Shown: positions 15,219 through 24,008, counted from the first letter of the stretch. The stretch is 40,585 nt of DNA from an uncultured Bacilli bacterium (GCA_944358815.1 CALVRX010000043.1:1-40585); one strand, 5' to 3'. Numbers and translations are program-made. The notes: generated from the letters alone by a model not told the origin.

Positions 15219-15286
15219 AATTTTTGAAAGATATTTTTGTCTTTTATTTTGAGGCAAAAGTTATGATTTGAAAGGAGAAAATATTT

Positions 15287-16183
15287 ATGTTAAAAAATAT
15301 ATTTAAAAATAGAATATTTCTATGTGTTTTAACAGCTTTAGTTTTTGGAACAATAGGGGTATCGGCAGCAACATATTTTCCAAGTAATCAAGTAACGTAC
15401 GATAATAAAACTAGTGGTTTAAAGTCGACTGATGTGCAAGGTGCATTAGATGAACTTTATAATACATGTGCAGGGCAAATAAGTAGTAATCAAATTATAA
15501 AAGATAATAATTTGACCAAAGATGAATATGAAAATAGATATTTTTTTAAAGGTTCAAATCCCAATAATTATTTATTATTTAATGGTGCAATGTGGCGAAT
15601 AATATCTGTTGAAAGTGATGGTACTTTAAAAATTATTAAAAATGAAGCTATAGGAAATATGGCATGGAATTCTGCTGGTTCTAATGATTGGAATAATTCT
15701 TCGTTAAAAACATATTTAAATAGCACTTATTATAATAATTTTTATTCTGCGTCAAAAGAGCAAGTAGTTTCTCATAATTTTAGTATTGGATCTGTTAGTT
15801 ACAATAATAAAGATTTAGCTTCACAAATTAGTAGTGAAAATAGTAAAACTTGGAATGGAAAAGTAGCTTTAACGACGGTGAGTGAATATATAAGAACCAA
15901 TTCAAATACTAGTCAATGTGGTACATTAAGTTCATATAATATGTATTATAGTACGTGTAAGAATACTACTTGGATGTATGGAACAACCGAATATTGGTGG
16001 ACTTTGTCAGCTCGTAGTAGTAATAATAATTTGGTATATATGTTATATAGTAATTTATATACTATTAATACGATGGATGTAAGTATTTCAGATAATGCTT
16101 GGGTACGTCCTGTGGTATATTTGAGTGCTTCTTTGACTTATTCAGGTCATGGGACAATATTAGATCCGTATAGAATAAATTAA
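15287..16183 (+). CDS. Secreted DUF6273-type surface protein
   Basis: A 298-residue protein with an N-terminal signal or anchor (Lys/Arg then about residues 10-28, FLCVLTALVFGTIGVSAAT). Next comes the block TSGLKSTDVQGALDELYNTC, which I associate with surface proteins of uncultured gut Bacilli. The C-terminal half resembles DUF6273: YLLFNGAMWRIISVESDGTLKII, then a Trp-rich part (WWTLSARSS, NAWVRPVVYLS) ending in GTILDPYRIN. It is probably exported and folded outside the cell. Its function is unknown, but related domains occur in large adhesin-like or carbohydrate-associated proteins. Ribosome site aaaggag, 9 nt before ATG. Expression is probably controlled by the adjacent XRE repressor. Confidence 0.82.
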   Translation: MLKNIFKNRIFLCVLTALVFGTIGVSAATYFPSNQVTYDNKTSGLKSTDVQGALDELYNTCAGQISSNQIIKDNNLTKDEYENRYFFKGSNPNNYLLFNGAMWRIISVESDGTLKIIKNEAIGNMAWNSAGSNDWNNSSLKTYLNSTYYNNFYSASKEQVVSHNFSIGSVSYNNKDLASQISSENSKTWNGKVALTTVSEYIRTNSNTSQCGTLSSYNMYYSTCKNTTWMYGTTEYWWTLSARSSNNNLVYMLYSNLYTINTMDVSISDNAWVRPVVYLSASLTYSGHGTILDPYRIN

Positions 16184-16209
16184 AAAATGTAGTTTTTCTA
16201 CATTTTTTA
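16181..16209. terminator. Shared bidirectional terminator
   Basis: Twelve perfect pairs (taaaaaatgtag / ctacatttttta) around five T. The outermost TAA on each strand is the stop codon of the convergent genes on either side. Confidence 0.9.
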
Positions 16210-16635
16210 ATTTAGAAAATATACACCAAATGAAAGATATGCTGCAAATATTAACCATATTAAGTAAGGAATATTTAATATACCTGATATTTTATTTTCT
16301 TCATAAAATTTTTTTATCATAATTATAACTAATATAATTAATAGAACAATCCATAATGATGAGAATAAATACCATTTAAAAACAAAGAAGAAGATTGACC
16401 ATAAGAGATTGACAAATAATTGTGCGTAATATATAAGTTTATTTTGTTCATTTTGTTTATAAAAACTATAGCCCATTATGATGTATAAAATAGTCCAAAT
16501 GATTGGAAAAGTTATACCTGGAGGAGAAAGCGGCGGTTTATTTAAGTTTTGGTAGTTCATAAATGGATTTATGATTAGACCTACTATACCTCCTAATATG
16601 ACAGGTATTGCAATATTTTTAATTAAATTTTTCAT
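16207..16635 (-). CDS. tspO: TspO/MBR family membrane protein
   Basis: A 142-residue, five-helix membrane protein. Family signatures are visible: NKPPLSPPGITFPIIWTILY between helices 1 and 2, QLFVNLLWSIFFFVF in helix 3, and PYLIWLIFAAYLSFGVYFLN in helix 5. TspO proteins bind tetrapyrroles and other hydrophobic ligands. In bacteria they are linked to oxidative-stress and porphyrin handling, but the molecular activity is disputed. The minus-strand ribosome site ggtgat precedes ATG. It shares a terminator with the convergent DUF6273-type gene. No porphyrin genes are near. Confidence 0.93.
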   Translation of the reverse strand: MKNLIKNIAIPVILGGIVGLIINPFMNYQNLNKPPLSPPGITFPIIWTILYIIMGYSFYKQNEQNKLIYYAQLFVNLLWSIFFFVFKWYLFSSLWIVLLIILVIIMIKKFYEENKISGILNIPYLIWLIFAAYLSFGVYFLN

Positions 16636-16726
16636 TTTATCACCAGTATTAGTATATGAATTAAAAAATAAAATATAATTTGTTTATAAAAATTGTGGTA
16701 CAATATTATTAGAAAAGAGTGATAAG

Positions 16727-17230
16727 ATGTTAGATATTGAGAATGTAAATGGAATTATAATTGCGCCCGATGGTAGTTTTAGAAAATTTGGTACTTATAA
16801 AGATGTTCCATTAAAAGAAATGACTGATGATAATTTTCATGATACTTCATTTAAAAAAGATGTGTCTAAAAGTGAGTGGTTTAAAGAGTTACAGAAAAAT
16901 TTAGATTTTGAGTATACTGATGATACCATTCATAGACAAGCAGCTGAATGGGCATCTGATGGTGTTGTTTTGTTGCTTCATGGTGGTGTTGGTGAGGGCG
17001 AATTTTACTGTGCTTATGCGCCTTCAGAGTGTTCTTTGGAACAAAAAAAATTATTTAAAGATAATTATGATAATTTAGAGGAGCAAATTAATAGAAATGA
17101 TGTGTATTTTCAGGCTTCGATTTTTGATGAAAATGGCAATTATGATGATGATGGTTTGATTTTTGGATTGGATAATTTTTATAGTAGGATGCACATTACA
17201 AAGAGGAAAGTTGATAAAAAGGTACGTTAG
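16727..17230 (+). CDS. Unknown cytosolic protein, 167 residues
   Basis: Family not recognised. The protein is soluble and acidic, with NGIIIAPDGSFRKFG near the N terminus, EWASDGVVLLLHGGVGEGEF in the middle and a DENGNYDDDGLIFGLDNF segment near the end. There are no membrane segments or signal. An ATG at 16727 follows an agagtgat site. Upstream, TGGTACAAT (extended -10, ending near 16707) is the likely promoter. A weak hairpin with seven T follows the stop. Gene-like codon use and regulatory signals support a real gene of unknown function. Confidence 0.75.
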   Translation: MLDIENVNGIIIAPDGSFRKFGTYKDVPLKEMTDDNFHDTSFKKDVSKSEWFKELQKNLDFEYTDDTIHRQAAEWASDGVVLLLHGGVGEGEFYCAYAPSECSLEQKKLFKDNYDNLEEQINRNDVYFQASIFDENGNYDDDGLIFGLDNFYSRMHITKRKVDKKVR

Positions 17231-17258
17231 GAAATTTTATAATGATTCCTTTTTTTGT
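17228..17258 (+). terminator. Weak terminator
   Basis: aggaa pairs with ttcct across a 12-nt AT-rich loop, followed by seven T. Confidence 0.5.
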
Positions 17259-17342
17259 TATGGGAAATATAGAATATTTGAAAGATTCTAGCTATTATTA
17301 ATTAAAAAAATTTATTAATAATTTGATTTGTTTAAAAAAGTG

Positions 17343-17371
17343 TGTTTAAATTTAGAAAATGATGTTATAAT
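17343..17371 (+). promoter_or_regulatory. Promoter of the 114-residue gene
   Basis: TGTTTA (17343-17348), 17-nt spacer, TATAAT (17366-17371). Only the -10 box is strong. Confidence 0.55.
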
Positions 17372-17406
17372 AAATGAGATTGTTTTTATAATAGGAGGAT
17401 GATGAT

Positions 17407-17751
17407 ATGGGAATGCAGAGTAAAAGCAAGCGTAATGAAAACGATCCAGTGATGGTAAGAATCGATGATATGGATTTTGTGTTTTCTTTTGATAATATAG
17501 ATAAACAAGTCAAATTAAATGAAAAAAGTAGTCTTTTACTGCATAAAGCAATTGATGGTGATAGAAGACTTTTAAAAAATAAAAAAAGAATAATGGCTGG
17601 AGATTATGAAGTTTTATTAAATTCATCAGAGGATGTAAATAATCTTTGGCTTTCGGCATTTGATAAACTTGCAGAATATAAATTTATTGAAAAAGACGGT
17701 AAGGATTATATAGTTACATCTAAAGGACTTAAGTATTTTGAGTCTCTTTAG
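17407..17751 (+). CDS. Unknown protein, 114 residues, winged-helix-like end
   Basis: Family not recognised. A polar N-terminal region with DPVMVRIDDMDFVFSF precedes helices and a C-terminal stretch, LWLSAFDKLAEYKFIEKDGKDYIVTSKG, that reads like a winged-helix recognition helix and wing (helix, hydrophobic strand, charged turn, strand, TxxG). This is a shape argument only. Ribosome site aggaggatgat. It is monocistronic, with a promoter 35 nt upstream. A transcription-factor-like or small regulatory role is possible but unproven. Confidence 0.72.
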   Translation: MGMQSKSKRNENDPVMVRIDDMDFVFSFDNIDKQVKLNEKSSLLLHKAIDGDRRLLKNKKRIMAGDYEVLLNSSEDVNNLWLSAFDKLAEYKFIEKDGKDYIVTSKGLKYFESL

Positions 17752-17851
17752 ATGTTTTTATATAGTATTTTAGTGATATAGTTTAAATTTTGATTATTTT
17801 AAAAGGATATTTTTTTGTAATGTTGTATGTTTATATTGGAAGGTGATATTA

Positions 17852-17965
17852 TTGAAATTAATAAAGTTAAATGTTTTTAAAAGTTTTTTTATAATTTTAG
17901 GTATGAGTTATAAAAAAAGAGATAATAAGATTATGATAACTGGAGTTTATAAGAGAGTATTTTGA
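17852..17965 (+). CDS. Possible 37-residue membrane-hairpin or anchored peptide (TTG start)
   Basis: Between 17752 and 18061 the only coding signal is this ORF. It starts at TTG, 5 nt after an aaggtgat site, and ends in TGA. The translation begins with KLIKLNVFKSFFIILGM, a short amphipathic or membrane-inserting helix, and continues with the basic stretch YKKRDNKIMITGVYKRVF. The shape (hydrophobic N-terminal half, basic end) is common for small membrane peptides. No promoter stands out. A start other than ATG and the small size keep confidence low. Confidence 0.4.
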   Translation: MKLIKLNVFKSFFIILGMSYKKRDNKIMITGVYKRVF

Positions 17966-18002
17966 TAGAAAAGTTAAATATTAAATTTTTAGGGTAAGAA
18001 AA

Positions 18003-18031
18003 TTGATTATTAAATAATGCTTTGTTATAAT
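18003..18031 (+). promoter_or_regulatory. Promoter of deoD
   Basis: TTGATT (18003-18008), 17-nt spacer, TATAAT (18026-18031), 31 nt before the deoD start. It excludes the longer in-frame ATG at 18017. Confidence 0.8.
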
Positions 18032-18061
18032 TTAATTAAAGTAGAAAAGGAGGGTGGTTAT

Positions 18062-18775
18062 ATGACACCACATAATAGAGCTAAAAAAGGAGAAATTGCA
18101 AAAACAGTAATTATGCCTGGAGATCCGATGAGGGCGAAATATATTGCTGAAAATTTTTTAGATGATTATAAGTTAGTAAATGATGTTAGAGGAATGTATG
18201 CTTATACTGGATTATATCAAGGCAAGGAAGTAACAGTTATGGCACATGGAATGGGCATGCCAAGTATTGGAATTTATTCGTATGAACTTTATAAATTTTA
18301 CGATGTTGAGGAGATTATTAGAATAGGTTCTTGTGGAGCTTATTTAGAAGAAATGAAACTTTTTGATATTATTTTGGCGACGGCTGTTTATAGTGAAAGT
18401 AATTTTGCTTTAACTTTAAATAATGATGATTGTCATGTTACTTATAGTGATGAAGATTTAAATATTAAAATTGAAAAGGTAGCTTATAATGATAATATTA
18501 AGTTATATAAGGGAATGACAGCTTGTTTAGATTGTTTTGATGTTTATATGACAGATATTAATAAATTTTTTGAAAGGATGCCTAAAGGAGTAAAACCAAT
18601 TGCGGCAGAAATGGAGGCTTTTGCATTATTTTATATTGCCAAAATGCTTGGTAAAAAAGCTGCTTGTTTGATGAGTGTAGTTGATTCAAAATATATTAAA
18701 GAAGTAGCAACAGCTGAGGAGCGAGAAAAAGGTTTAAATAAAATGATAAAACTTGCTTTGGATTCAGTTTTATAA
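18062..18775 (+). CDS. deoD: Purine nucleoside phosphorylase, DeoD type
   Basis: A 237-residue trimer/hexamer-type PNP (normal length about 235). Blocks: MTPHNRAKKGEIAKTVIMPGDP at the N terminus, GMGMPSIGIYSYEL, RIGSCGAY at the phosphate site, AAEMEAFALFY with the ribose-binding Met-Glu pair, and SVVDSK holding the base-binding Asp. It cleaves purine (deoxy)ribonucleosides with phosphate to the base and (deoxy)ribose 1-phosphate in the cytosol, for salvage. The start at 18062 follows ggagggtgg. The ymfF homologue begins 35 nt downstream, so the two could be cotranscribed, though they are functionally unrelated. Confidence 0.97.
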   Translation: MTPHNRAKKGEIAKTVIMPGDPMRAKYIAENFLDDYKLVNDVRGMYAYTGLYQGKEVTVMAHGMGMPSIGIYSYELYKFYDVEEIIRIGSCGAYLEEMKLFDIILATAVYSESNFALTLNNDDCHVTYSDEDLNIKIEKVAYNDNIKLYKGMTACLDCFDVYMTDINKFFERMPKGVKPIAAEMEAFALFYIAKMLGKKAACLMSVVDSKYIKEVATAEEREKGLNKMIKLALDSVL

Positions 18776-18810
18776 TTAGATTTTTGGACATAATATTGAT
18801 GAGGTGTAAT

Positions 18811-20070
18811 ATGAAATTTTATGATTATAGTGTTAATGGTTTTAATTTACATGTTATAAAAACTGATCGTTTTAAGACAGTTTTTTATAATGTTAGTATT
18901 CGATTTGATGATGCAAAAGAAAACGAGAAGTATACTTCTTTACTTAGCAGATTACTGATACAAACGAATAGTAAATTTAATAGTGTTAGAGAGATAAATA
19001 CTTTTTGCGCTAGTATTTATGATCCTTCTTATAATGTAAGAGTGTTAGAAAGTGGTTCACAAAACATTTTAACTTTAACGGCTAGTTTTGCCAATGAGAA
19101 ATATACTGAGAAGGGTATGAATAAGAAAAATTTTGAGTTTTTATCAGATATATTATTTAGACCTAAGATTGTGAATAATGGTTTTGATGAAGAGGTTTTT
19201 GAGGTACAAAAAGAAAAATTATTAGAGTTTTACCGTTCAATGAAGGACAGACCACAAAATTATGCAGGGGCTAGATTATCTGAAGAGATGCAAATTAAAA
19301 AATATAAGATTTTTAAATTAGACGAATTGATTGATGAAATAGAAAAAATAAATGCTCAAGATTTATATCGTTTTTATGAAATGATTATGAATAATGGTAA
19401 AATGGATGTGTTTGTCTGTGGTGATGTCGATGCCGATGAGATATGTAGTACTTTAAAAGAAGTTATTCATTTTTCAGGAAAAGGTGATAATAATATTAAT
19501 CATTTGGTTAAACAAGAGAGTTATAATAAAAAGCCAAAGATTATTGTTGAACCTTCAAACAATACTCAAAGTAATTTAATTGTTGGCTGTAAACTGACAG
19601 ATTTGACAGAGTTTGAAAGAAAATATGTGTTTGTTTTATATTCTTGGATATTGGGTGGGGGTATGAATTCGCTATTGAATCAAACGGTTAGAGAAAAAAA
19701 TTCACTTTGTTATTATATTTATGCTGTCCGTCAAAATCTATTTGAGACTATGAAAATATATGCTGGTATTAATGGAGAAGATTTTGAAAAGACTTATAAA
19801 TTGATTCAAAAGGAAATGAAAAATATGGAGAAGGGAAATTTTTCTTCAGAATTATTTGATGGAGTTAAGGAAATTTACTATAATTCTTTGATTAAAATTG
19901 AAGATTCCCAAAGCGATTTGGTAGGTAATATAACATCAGAGATTTTTATACATACGGACGATATTGAAACTAGAAGAGAGCAAATGGCAAAGGTAACTAA
20001 GGAAGATTTAATGAATTTGGCTAAAAAGGTACATATAGATACAGTATTTTTGTTAAAAGGAGAAAGATAA
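18811..20070 (+). CDS. ymfF: M16-family peptidase-like protein, YmfF type
   Basis: A 419-residue protein with the fold of M16 (insulinase-like) peptidases but without an HxxEH zinc motif. It has FCASIYDPSYNVRVLESGSQ in the first half and WILGGGMNSLLNQTVREKNSLCYYIYA in the second, as in B. subtilis YmfF. It directly precedes the zinc-motif partner (1 nt between genes), as in B. subtilis, where the pair is linked to 5-aminopentanol modification of elongation factor P. That role here is inferred from the pair. The start at 18811 has a gaggtg site, and an earlier in-frame ATG at 18784 does not. Confidence 0.88.
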   Translation: MKFYDYSVNGFNLHVIKTDRFKTVFYNVSIRFDDAKENEKYTSLLSRLLIQTNSKFNSVREINTFCASIYDPSYNVRVLESGSQNILTLTASFANEKYTEKGMNKKNFEFLSDILFRPKIVNNGFDEEVFEVQKEKLLEFYRSMKDRPQNYAGARLSEEMQIKKYKIFKLDELIDEIEKINAQDLYRFYEMIMNNGKMDVFVCGDVDADEICSTLKEVIHFSGKGDNNINHLVKQESYNKKPKIIVEPSNNTQSNLIVGCKLTDLTEFERKYVFVLYSWILGGGMNSLLNQTVREKNSLCYYIYAVRQNLFETMKIYAGINGEDFEKTYKLIQKEMKNMEKGNFSSELFDGVKEIYYNSLIKIEDSQSDLVGNITSEIFIHTDDIETRREQMAKVTKEDLMNLAKKVHIDTVFLLKGER

Positions 20071-20071
20071 G

Positions 20072-21358
20072 ATGGAGAAGAAGAGTTATGAAGGTTTGAA
20101 TTTAAATGTGTATGAAGAGGTTTTGGATAATGGTCTTAGAGTGTATATTTGTCCAATACCTAGACATACGATTCATGCGAGGATTACAACTTTTTTTGGA
20201 GGTTCTACTTTAGAATTTAAAGTTGATGGTGATTCTTCTTTTACCAAGGTACCTGGTGGAGTAGCACATTTTTTGGAACATAAAATGTTTGAAAAGAAGG
20301 ATGGAGAAGATCCTTTAAAGGTATATGAAAATAATGGTGCTTCGGGGAACGCTTTTACAAATGAGTTTGTAACAGCTTATCATTTTACAGGCGTCGGACA
20401 TTTTTATCAGAATTTGGAAACATTACTTAAGTGTGTTCATGAACCTTATTTTACTGATGCGAATGTTTTGAAAGAAAAAGGTATAATTTCACAGGAAAAG
20501 AAGCAAGATTTAGATAATCCTTTTTCTATTGTATATGATAGGGGACTTGTGAATACTTTTTATAATTTAGATTTTAAAAATACGGTTTTGGGTAGTTTAG
20601 ATGATATTAATTCAATAACTAAAGAGGATTTATATAAATGTTATAATACATTTTATCATCCAAGTAATATGATACTTACTATAAGTGGGGATGTTGATCC
20701 ACAAGAGACAATAGATTTTATTAAAGATTTTTATAAAAAATATAATTTTGAAAAAAGACCGAAAGTAATTATTAAGAAAAAAGATGAACCAGAGACAGTA
20801 GTAAAAGAAAAAGATATTATTTATATGGATAATTTGTCTGAGGAAATGTTAATTTGTTATAAAGTAAAAAAACCGACTTATATAAAGGATAATTATTTAA
20901 ACAGAATATATTTTTCATTTTTACTTGATTTAAAGTTTGGAGCGATTGCACCAATTGTCGATGTGTTTGCTAAAGATACTGATTTAATTTCACCAGTTTC
21001 ATCTTATTTAGAGCCAGTTGATGATTATTATATTGTAGTTTTTAATGCAACAGTAAAAGATAATGTGGAGAAATTGATAGATTTGATAGATGAGACTATA
21101 AAAGATATGAATTTTAGCGAAGAAAGTTTTAATTTAATAAAAAAAGCGATATTAAATTCAATTATTTTATCAACAGAAAATTCTAGTGATATTTGTTCGA
21201 TGGTGGCTAATCAAGTATATTTCTTTGGTAGTCCGGTTTATAATATGTACGAGAAGATAAAAGGGTTAAATTTTGAAACTTTTAAAAAGTCAATTCAAGA
21301 TATTAATTTAAATAATCGTAGTGTGGTAGTACTTAAAAATAAAAAATTAAGAAGCTAA
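20072..21358 (+). CDS. ymfH: M16-family zinc peptidase, YmfH type
   Basis: A 428-residue M16 peptidase with inverted zinc motif HFLEH (66-70) in GGVAHFLEHKMFE, the following SGNAFTNEFVTAYHFTG block and the more distal Glu region (LKEKGIISQEKK). It forms a pair with the upstream YmfF-like protein, and one catalytic plus one non-catalytic subunit is the common M16 arrangement. From family knowledge it is associated with EF-P modification in B. subtilis. The gene starts 1 nt after the upstream stop, with aggagaaag as ribosome site. Its last 12 nt overlap the convergent yigZ gene, and the overlap forms a shared terminator. Confidence 0.92.
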   Translation: MEKKSYEGLNLNVYEEVLDNGLRVYICPIPRHTIHARITTFFGGSTLEFKVDGDSSFTKVPGGVAHFLEHKMFEKKDGEDPLKVYENNGASGNAFTNEFVTAYHFTGVGHFYQNLETLLKCVHEPYFTDANVLKEKGIISQEKKQDLDNPFSIVYDRGLVNTFYNLDFKNTVLGSLDDINSITKEDLYKCYNTFYHPSNMILTISGDVDPQETIDFIKDFYKKYNFEKRPKVIIKKKDEPETVVKEKDIIYMDNLSEEMLICYKVKKPTYIKDNYLNRIYFSFLLDLKFGAIAPIVDVFAKDTDLISPVSSYLEPVDDYYIVVFNATVKDNVEKLIDLIDETIKDMNFSEESFNLIKKAILNSIILSTENSSDICSMVANQVYFFGSPVYNMYEKIKGLNFETFKKSIQDINLNNRSVVVLKNKKLRS

Positions 21359-21380
21359 AATGATGGGCTTCTTATTTTTT
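21341..21380. terminator. Shared terminator in overlapping convergent 3' ends
   Basis: aagaagc (21349-21355) pairs with gcttctt (21367-21373). A T-rich tail exists on the right for the plus strand and an A-rich run on the left for the minus strand. Confidence 0.8.
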
Positions 21381-21931
21381 ATTTGACTTAAGTTAATAAG
21401 TTGATTTTCAATTTGATTGAATTGTTGTTTTTCAATATCAAATGTATAAGTGACTATACTGTTATAACTTTTTTTAATTTTAATGTTTTTTAAAAGATAG
21501 TCTATTTGTTTTAAATTAGAATAGGGAAATTCAATAGTTAAGTTATAACCATGGACAAGATTAGTGATTTGACATATATTTAAAGCATAGGATGTCGAGG
21601 TACTATAGGCTCTGATTAATCCACCAGCTCCTAATTTAATGCCACCAAAATATCTAATAACGACACATAAAATGTTGGTTAAGTTATTTTGTTTTAAGAC
21701 ATTTAAAATGGGCATGCCGGCGGTACCAGCAGGTTCACCATTATCTGAACATTTTTCGTGGTGATTTATAATGTAGGCATAACAGTAGTGGGTAGCATCT
21801 TTATATTTAGTTTTCAGTTCATCTAATTTTTTGTCAATTTCTTTTATATCGCTGATATTAGTTAAGACAGTAATGAATTTAGATTTATTAATAATTATTT
21901 CATTGGTTATTTCTTCTTTAATCGATTTCAT
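21347..21931 (-). CDS. yigZ: YigZ/YvyE (IMPACT) family protein
   Basis: A 194-residue member of the UPF0029/IMPACT family. The N-terminal domain has KSKFITVLTNI, ATHYCYAYII, CSDNGEPAGTAGMPILNVL and the hallmark VVIRYFGGIKLGAGGLIRAYS, and a short ferredoxin-like C-terminal domain follows. Length is close to normal (about 200-215). The biochemical role is unsettled, and links to translation control come from the eukaryotic IMPACT relatives. A complete minus-strand promoter lies upstream, and the ribosome site is ggtgat. Confidence 0.95.
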   Translation of the reverse strand: MKSIKEEITNEIIINKSKFITVLTNISDIKEIDKKLDELKTKYKDATHYCYAYIINHHEKCSDNGEPAGTAGMPILNVLKQNNLTNILCVVIRYFGGIKLGAGGLIRAYSTSTSYALNICQITNLVHGYNLTIEFPYSNLKQIDYLLKNIKIKKSYNSIVTYTFDIEKQQFNQIENQLINLSQIKNKKPIILAS

Positions 21932-21946
21932 GTTATCACCATTTTG

Positions 21947-21975
21947 ATTATAAAAAAAATATATAGAAAAAACAA
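21947..21975 (-). promoter_or_regulatory. Promoter of yigZ
   Basis: On the minus strand: TTGTTT (21975-21970), 17-nt spacer, TATAAT (21952-21947), 15 nt before the start codon. Confidence 0.7.
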
Positions 21976-22161
21976 GGTATCTTTTTTATTTGTTTGGTTA
22001 AATTTTTTTATGTAATTTTAGTTAATTTTGAGTTATGTTCATTTTTTCTTTTTTTAATTATAACCAGTGAGATAATTTAAAACAATGTCTTTTGGAGATA
22101 TTTGTCTTTTTCTTTTGAATATTATAACTTGATAATTATGTATTGTCAAAATAGATAGCTC

Positions 22162-22190
22162 TTGATTAAATAAAGATATTTCACTATAAT
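22162..22190 (+). promoter_or_regulatory. Promoter of uvrC
   Basis: TTGATT (22162-22167), 17-nt spacer, TATAAT (22185-22190). I saw no LexA/DinR-type operator near it. The rest of the 270-nt gap to yigZ is T-rich and holds nothing else that I can see. Confidence 0.75.
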
Positions 22191-22210
22191 TACTTAAAGA
22201 GGTGAGGAGT

Positions 22211-23971
22211 ATGATGGTTTTAGAAAAGTTAAAGTTAGTGCCACATAAACCTGGATGTTATTTAATGAAAAATAAAGATGGGGTTATTATTTATGTTGGT
22301 AAAGCTAAGGATTTAAGAAATAGATTAAATTCTTATTTTCATTCTTCACATACTGGTAAAACGGCAAGACTTGTAAGTGAAATTGCCGATTTTGATTATA
22401 TTGTTGTATCTTCTGAGACGGAATCTTTGATTTTAGAGATTAATTTAATAAAAAAACATGATCCTAAGTTTAATATTTTGCTTAGAGATGATAAGACATA
22501 TCCTTATATAGAGCTTACGATGGAAAAAGTTCCAAGATTGTTAATTGTAAGAAATGCGCATAGAAAGAAAAAAAAGACTAGGTTATTTGGACCTTATCCA
22601 AATGTTTATGCAGCAAGGAAGGTTGTTAATTTACTTAATAGATTATACCCACTTAGAAAGTGTAAGACGTATCAAAAAAGACCTTGTTTATATTATCATA
22701 TTGGTCAGTGCTTAGGATATTGTACAAATAATGTAGCTCAAGAGAAAATCGAAGAGATGGAAAAAGAAATTGTCAGCTTTTTAAAGGGAAATAATGATAT
22801 TGTAATTAATAAGTTAAAGGAACAAATAAAGAAAGAAAGTGATGCTTTACATTTTGAAAAGGCTTTAGAACTCAAAAATCTATTAGATGATATTAATGTG
22901 ATTTTAGTTAAACAAAAAATTGAAGTTAATGATAATGTTGATAGAGATATATTTGGTTATTATAGTGATGGTAATTATTTGAGTGTATTTATTTTCTTTG
23001 TTAGAGGTAGTAGAATTGCAGGACATCATCATCAAATTATTCCACTTATCGATAGTGATGGTGAAGAATTAACTCGTTATATTGCAAAATTTTATGATAA
23101 GGCATTGATTCCTAAGGAAGTTTTAGTACCAAGTATTACTGATAGTGAACTTTTGTCTGATTATTTTAAGGTAAAGGTAAAAGTTCCAGAAAAAGGGGTT
23201 AAGAAGAAATTAGTAGATATGGCTTCAGATAATGCGAAAAAACAACTTGAGGATGAGTATGAATTAGTGATTAAAAATGAGGAGCGAACTATTAAAGCTA
23301 ATGAGGAACTTAAAGAAGTTTTAGGATTGGATAAATTAGATAGAATAGAATTATTTGATAATGCACATTTGTTTGGTAGTTATAATGTTTCAGGGATGGT
23401 TGTGTTTATTGATGGTATGCCAGCAAAAAATGAATATCGTAAGTTTAAAATTTCTGTTGATCAAAATGATGATTATGGAACGATGCGTGAAGTTATTTAC
23501 CGAAGATATTTTAGGGTATTAAAAGATAATTTAGTGCGACCTGATTTGATTATTGTCGATGGTGGAATTGGTCAGATGCACGTAGCTAAAGAAGTATTAG
23601 ATAGTTTAGGAATGAATATTAATTTAGTTGGGTTAAAGAAAGATGATAAACATGCAACTAATGCTCTAGTGACTTTTGATGGAGAAATTCCAATTGAAAA
23701 AAGGAGTAATTTGTTCCATTATTTAGAACGTATGCAGGATGAGGTACATAATTTTACGATTAATTATCACAGACAAATAAGGAGTAAAGGACTTTATGCT
23801 AGTATTTTAGATGATATTCCAGGTATTGGCAAAAAGAGAAAACAGGAGTTACTTAAAAAATATAAAACAGTAGAAAATATGAAGAAGCAAAGTGTTGAAG
23901 AATTAGCTAGTATTTTACCAAGAACAGTGGCATTGGAATTAAAAGATATTTTAGAAAATATGGATAAATAA
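22211..23971 (+). CDS. uvrC: Excinuclease ABC subunit C
   Basis: A 586-residue UvrC, the dual nuclease of nucleotide excision repair, which cuts both sides of a lesion after UvrAB loading. Domains: GIY-YIG nuclease (PGCYLMKNKDGVIIYVGKAKDLRNRL), the four-Cys cluster region KCKTYQKRPCLYYHIGQCLGYC (Fe-S type), UVR motif (about 200-235), RNase H-like nuclease with LFDNAHLFGSYNVSGMVVF and LIIVDGGIGQM, and C-terminal helix-hairpin-helix (ILDDIPGIGKKRKQELLKKY). A GTG at 22202 is also in frame, but ATG at 22211 has gaggtgagg ahead of it. ATG at 22214 is an alternative. A terminator follows. Confidence 0.97.
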   Translation: MMVLEKLKLVPHKPGCYLMKNKDGVIIYVGKAKDLRNRLNSYFHSSHTGKTARLVSEIADFDYIVVSSETESLILEINLIKKHDPKFNILLRDDKTYPYIELTMEKVPRLLIVRNAHRKKKKTRLFGPYPNVYAARKVVNLLNRLYPLRKCKTYQKRPCLYYHIGQCLGYCTNNVAQEKIEEMEKEIVSFLKGNNDIVINKLKEQIKKESDALHFEKALELKNLLDDINVILVKQKIEVNDNVDRDIFGYYSDGNYLSVFIFFVRGSRIAGHHHQIIPLIDSDGEELTRYIAKFYDKALIPKEVLVPSITDSELLSDYFKVKVKVPEKGVKKKLVDMASDNAKKQLEDEYELVIKNEERTIKANEELKEVLGLDKLDRIELFDNAHLFGSYNVSGMVVFIDGMPAKNEYRKFKISVDQNDDYGTMREVIYRRYFRVLKDNLVRPDLIIVDGGIGQMHVAKEVLDSLGMNINLVGLKKDDKHATNALVTFDGEIPIEKRSNLFHYLERMQDEVHNFTINYHRQIRSKGLYASILDDIPGIGKKRKQELLKKYKTVENMKKQSVEELASILPRTVALELKDILENMDK

Positions 23972-24008
23972 TGTGAAGTTATTCGACAAAACTTTACATT
24001 TTTTTTAT
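23970..24008 (+). terminator. Terminator of uvrC
   Basis: Eleven pairs (aatgtgaagtt / aactttacatt, one G-T) from inside the stop codon, then six T. The -35 box of the next promoter lies in its right arm. Confidence 0.75.
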
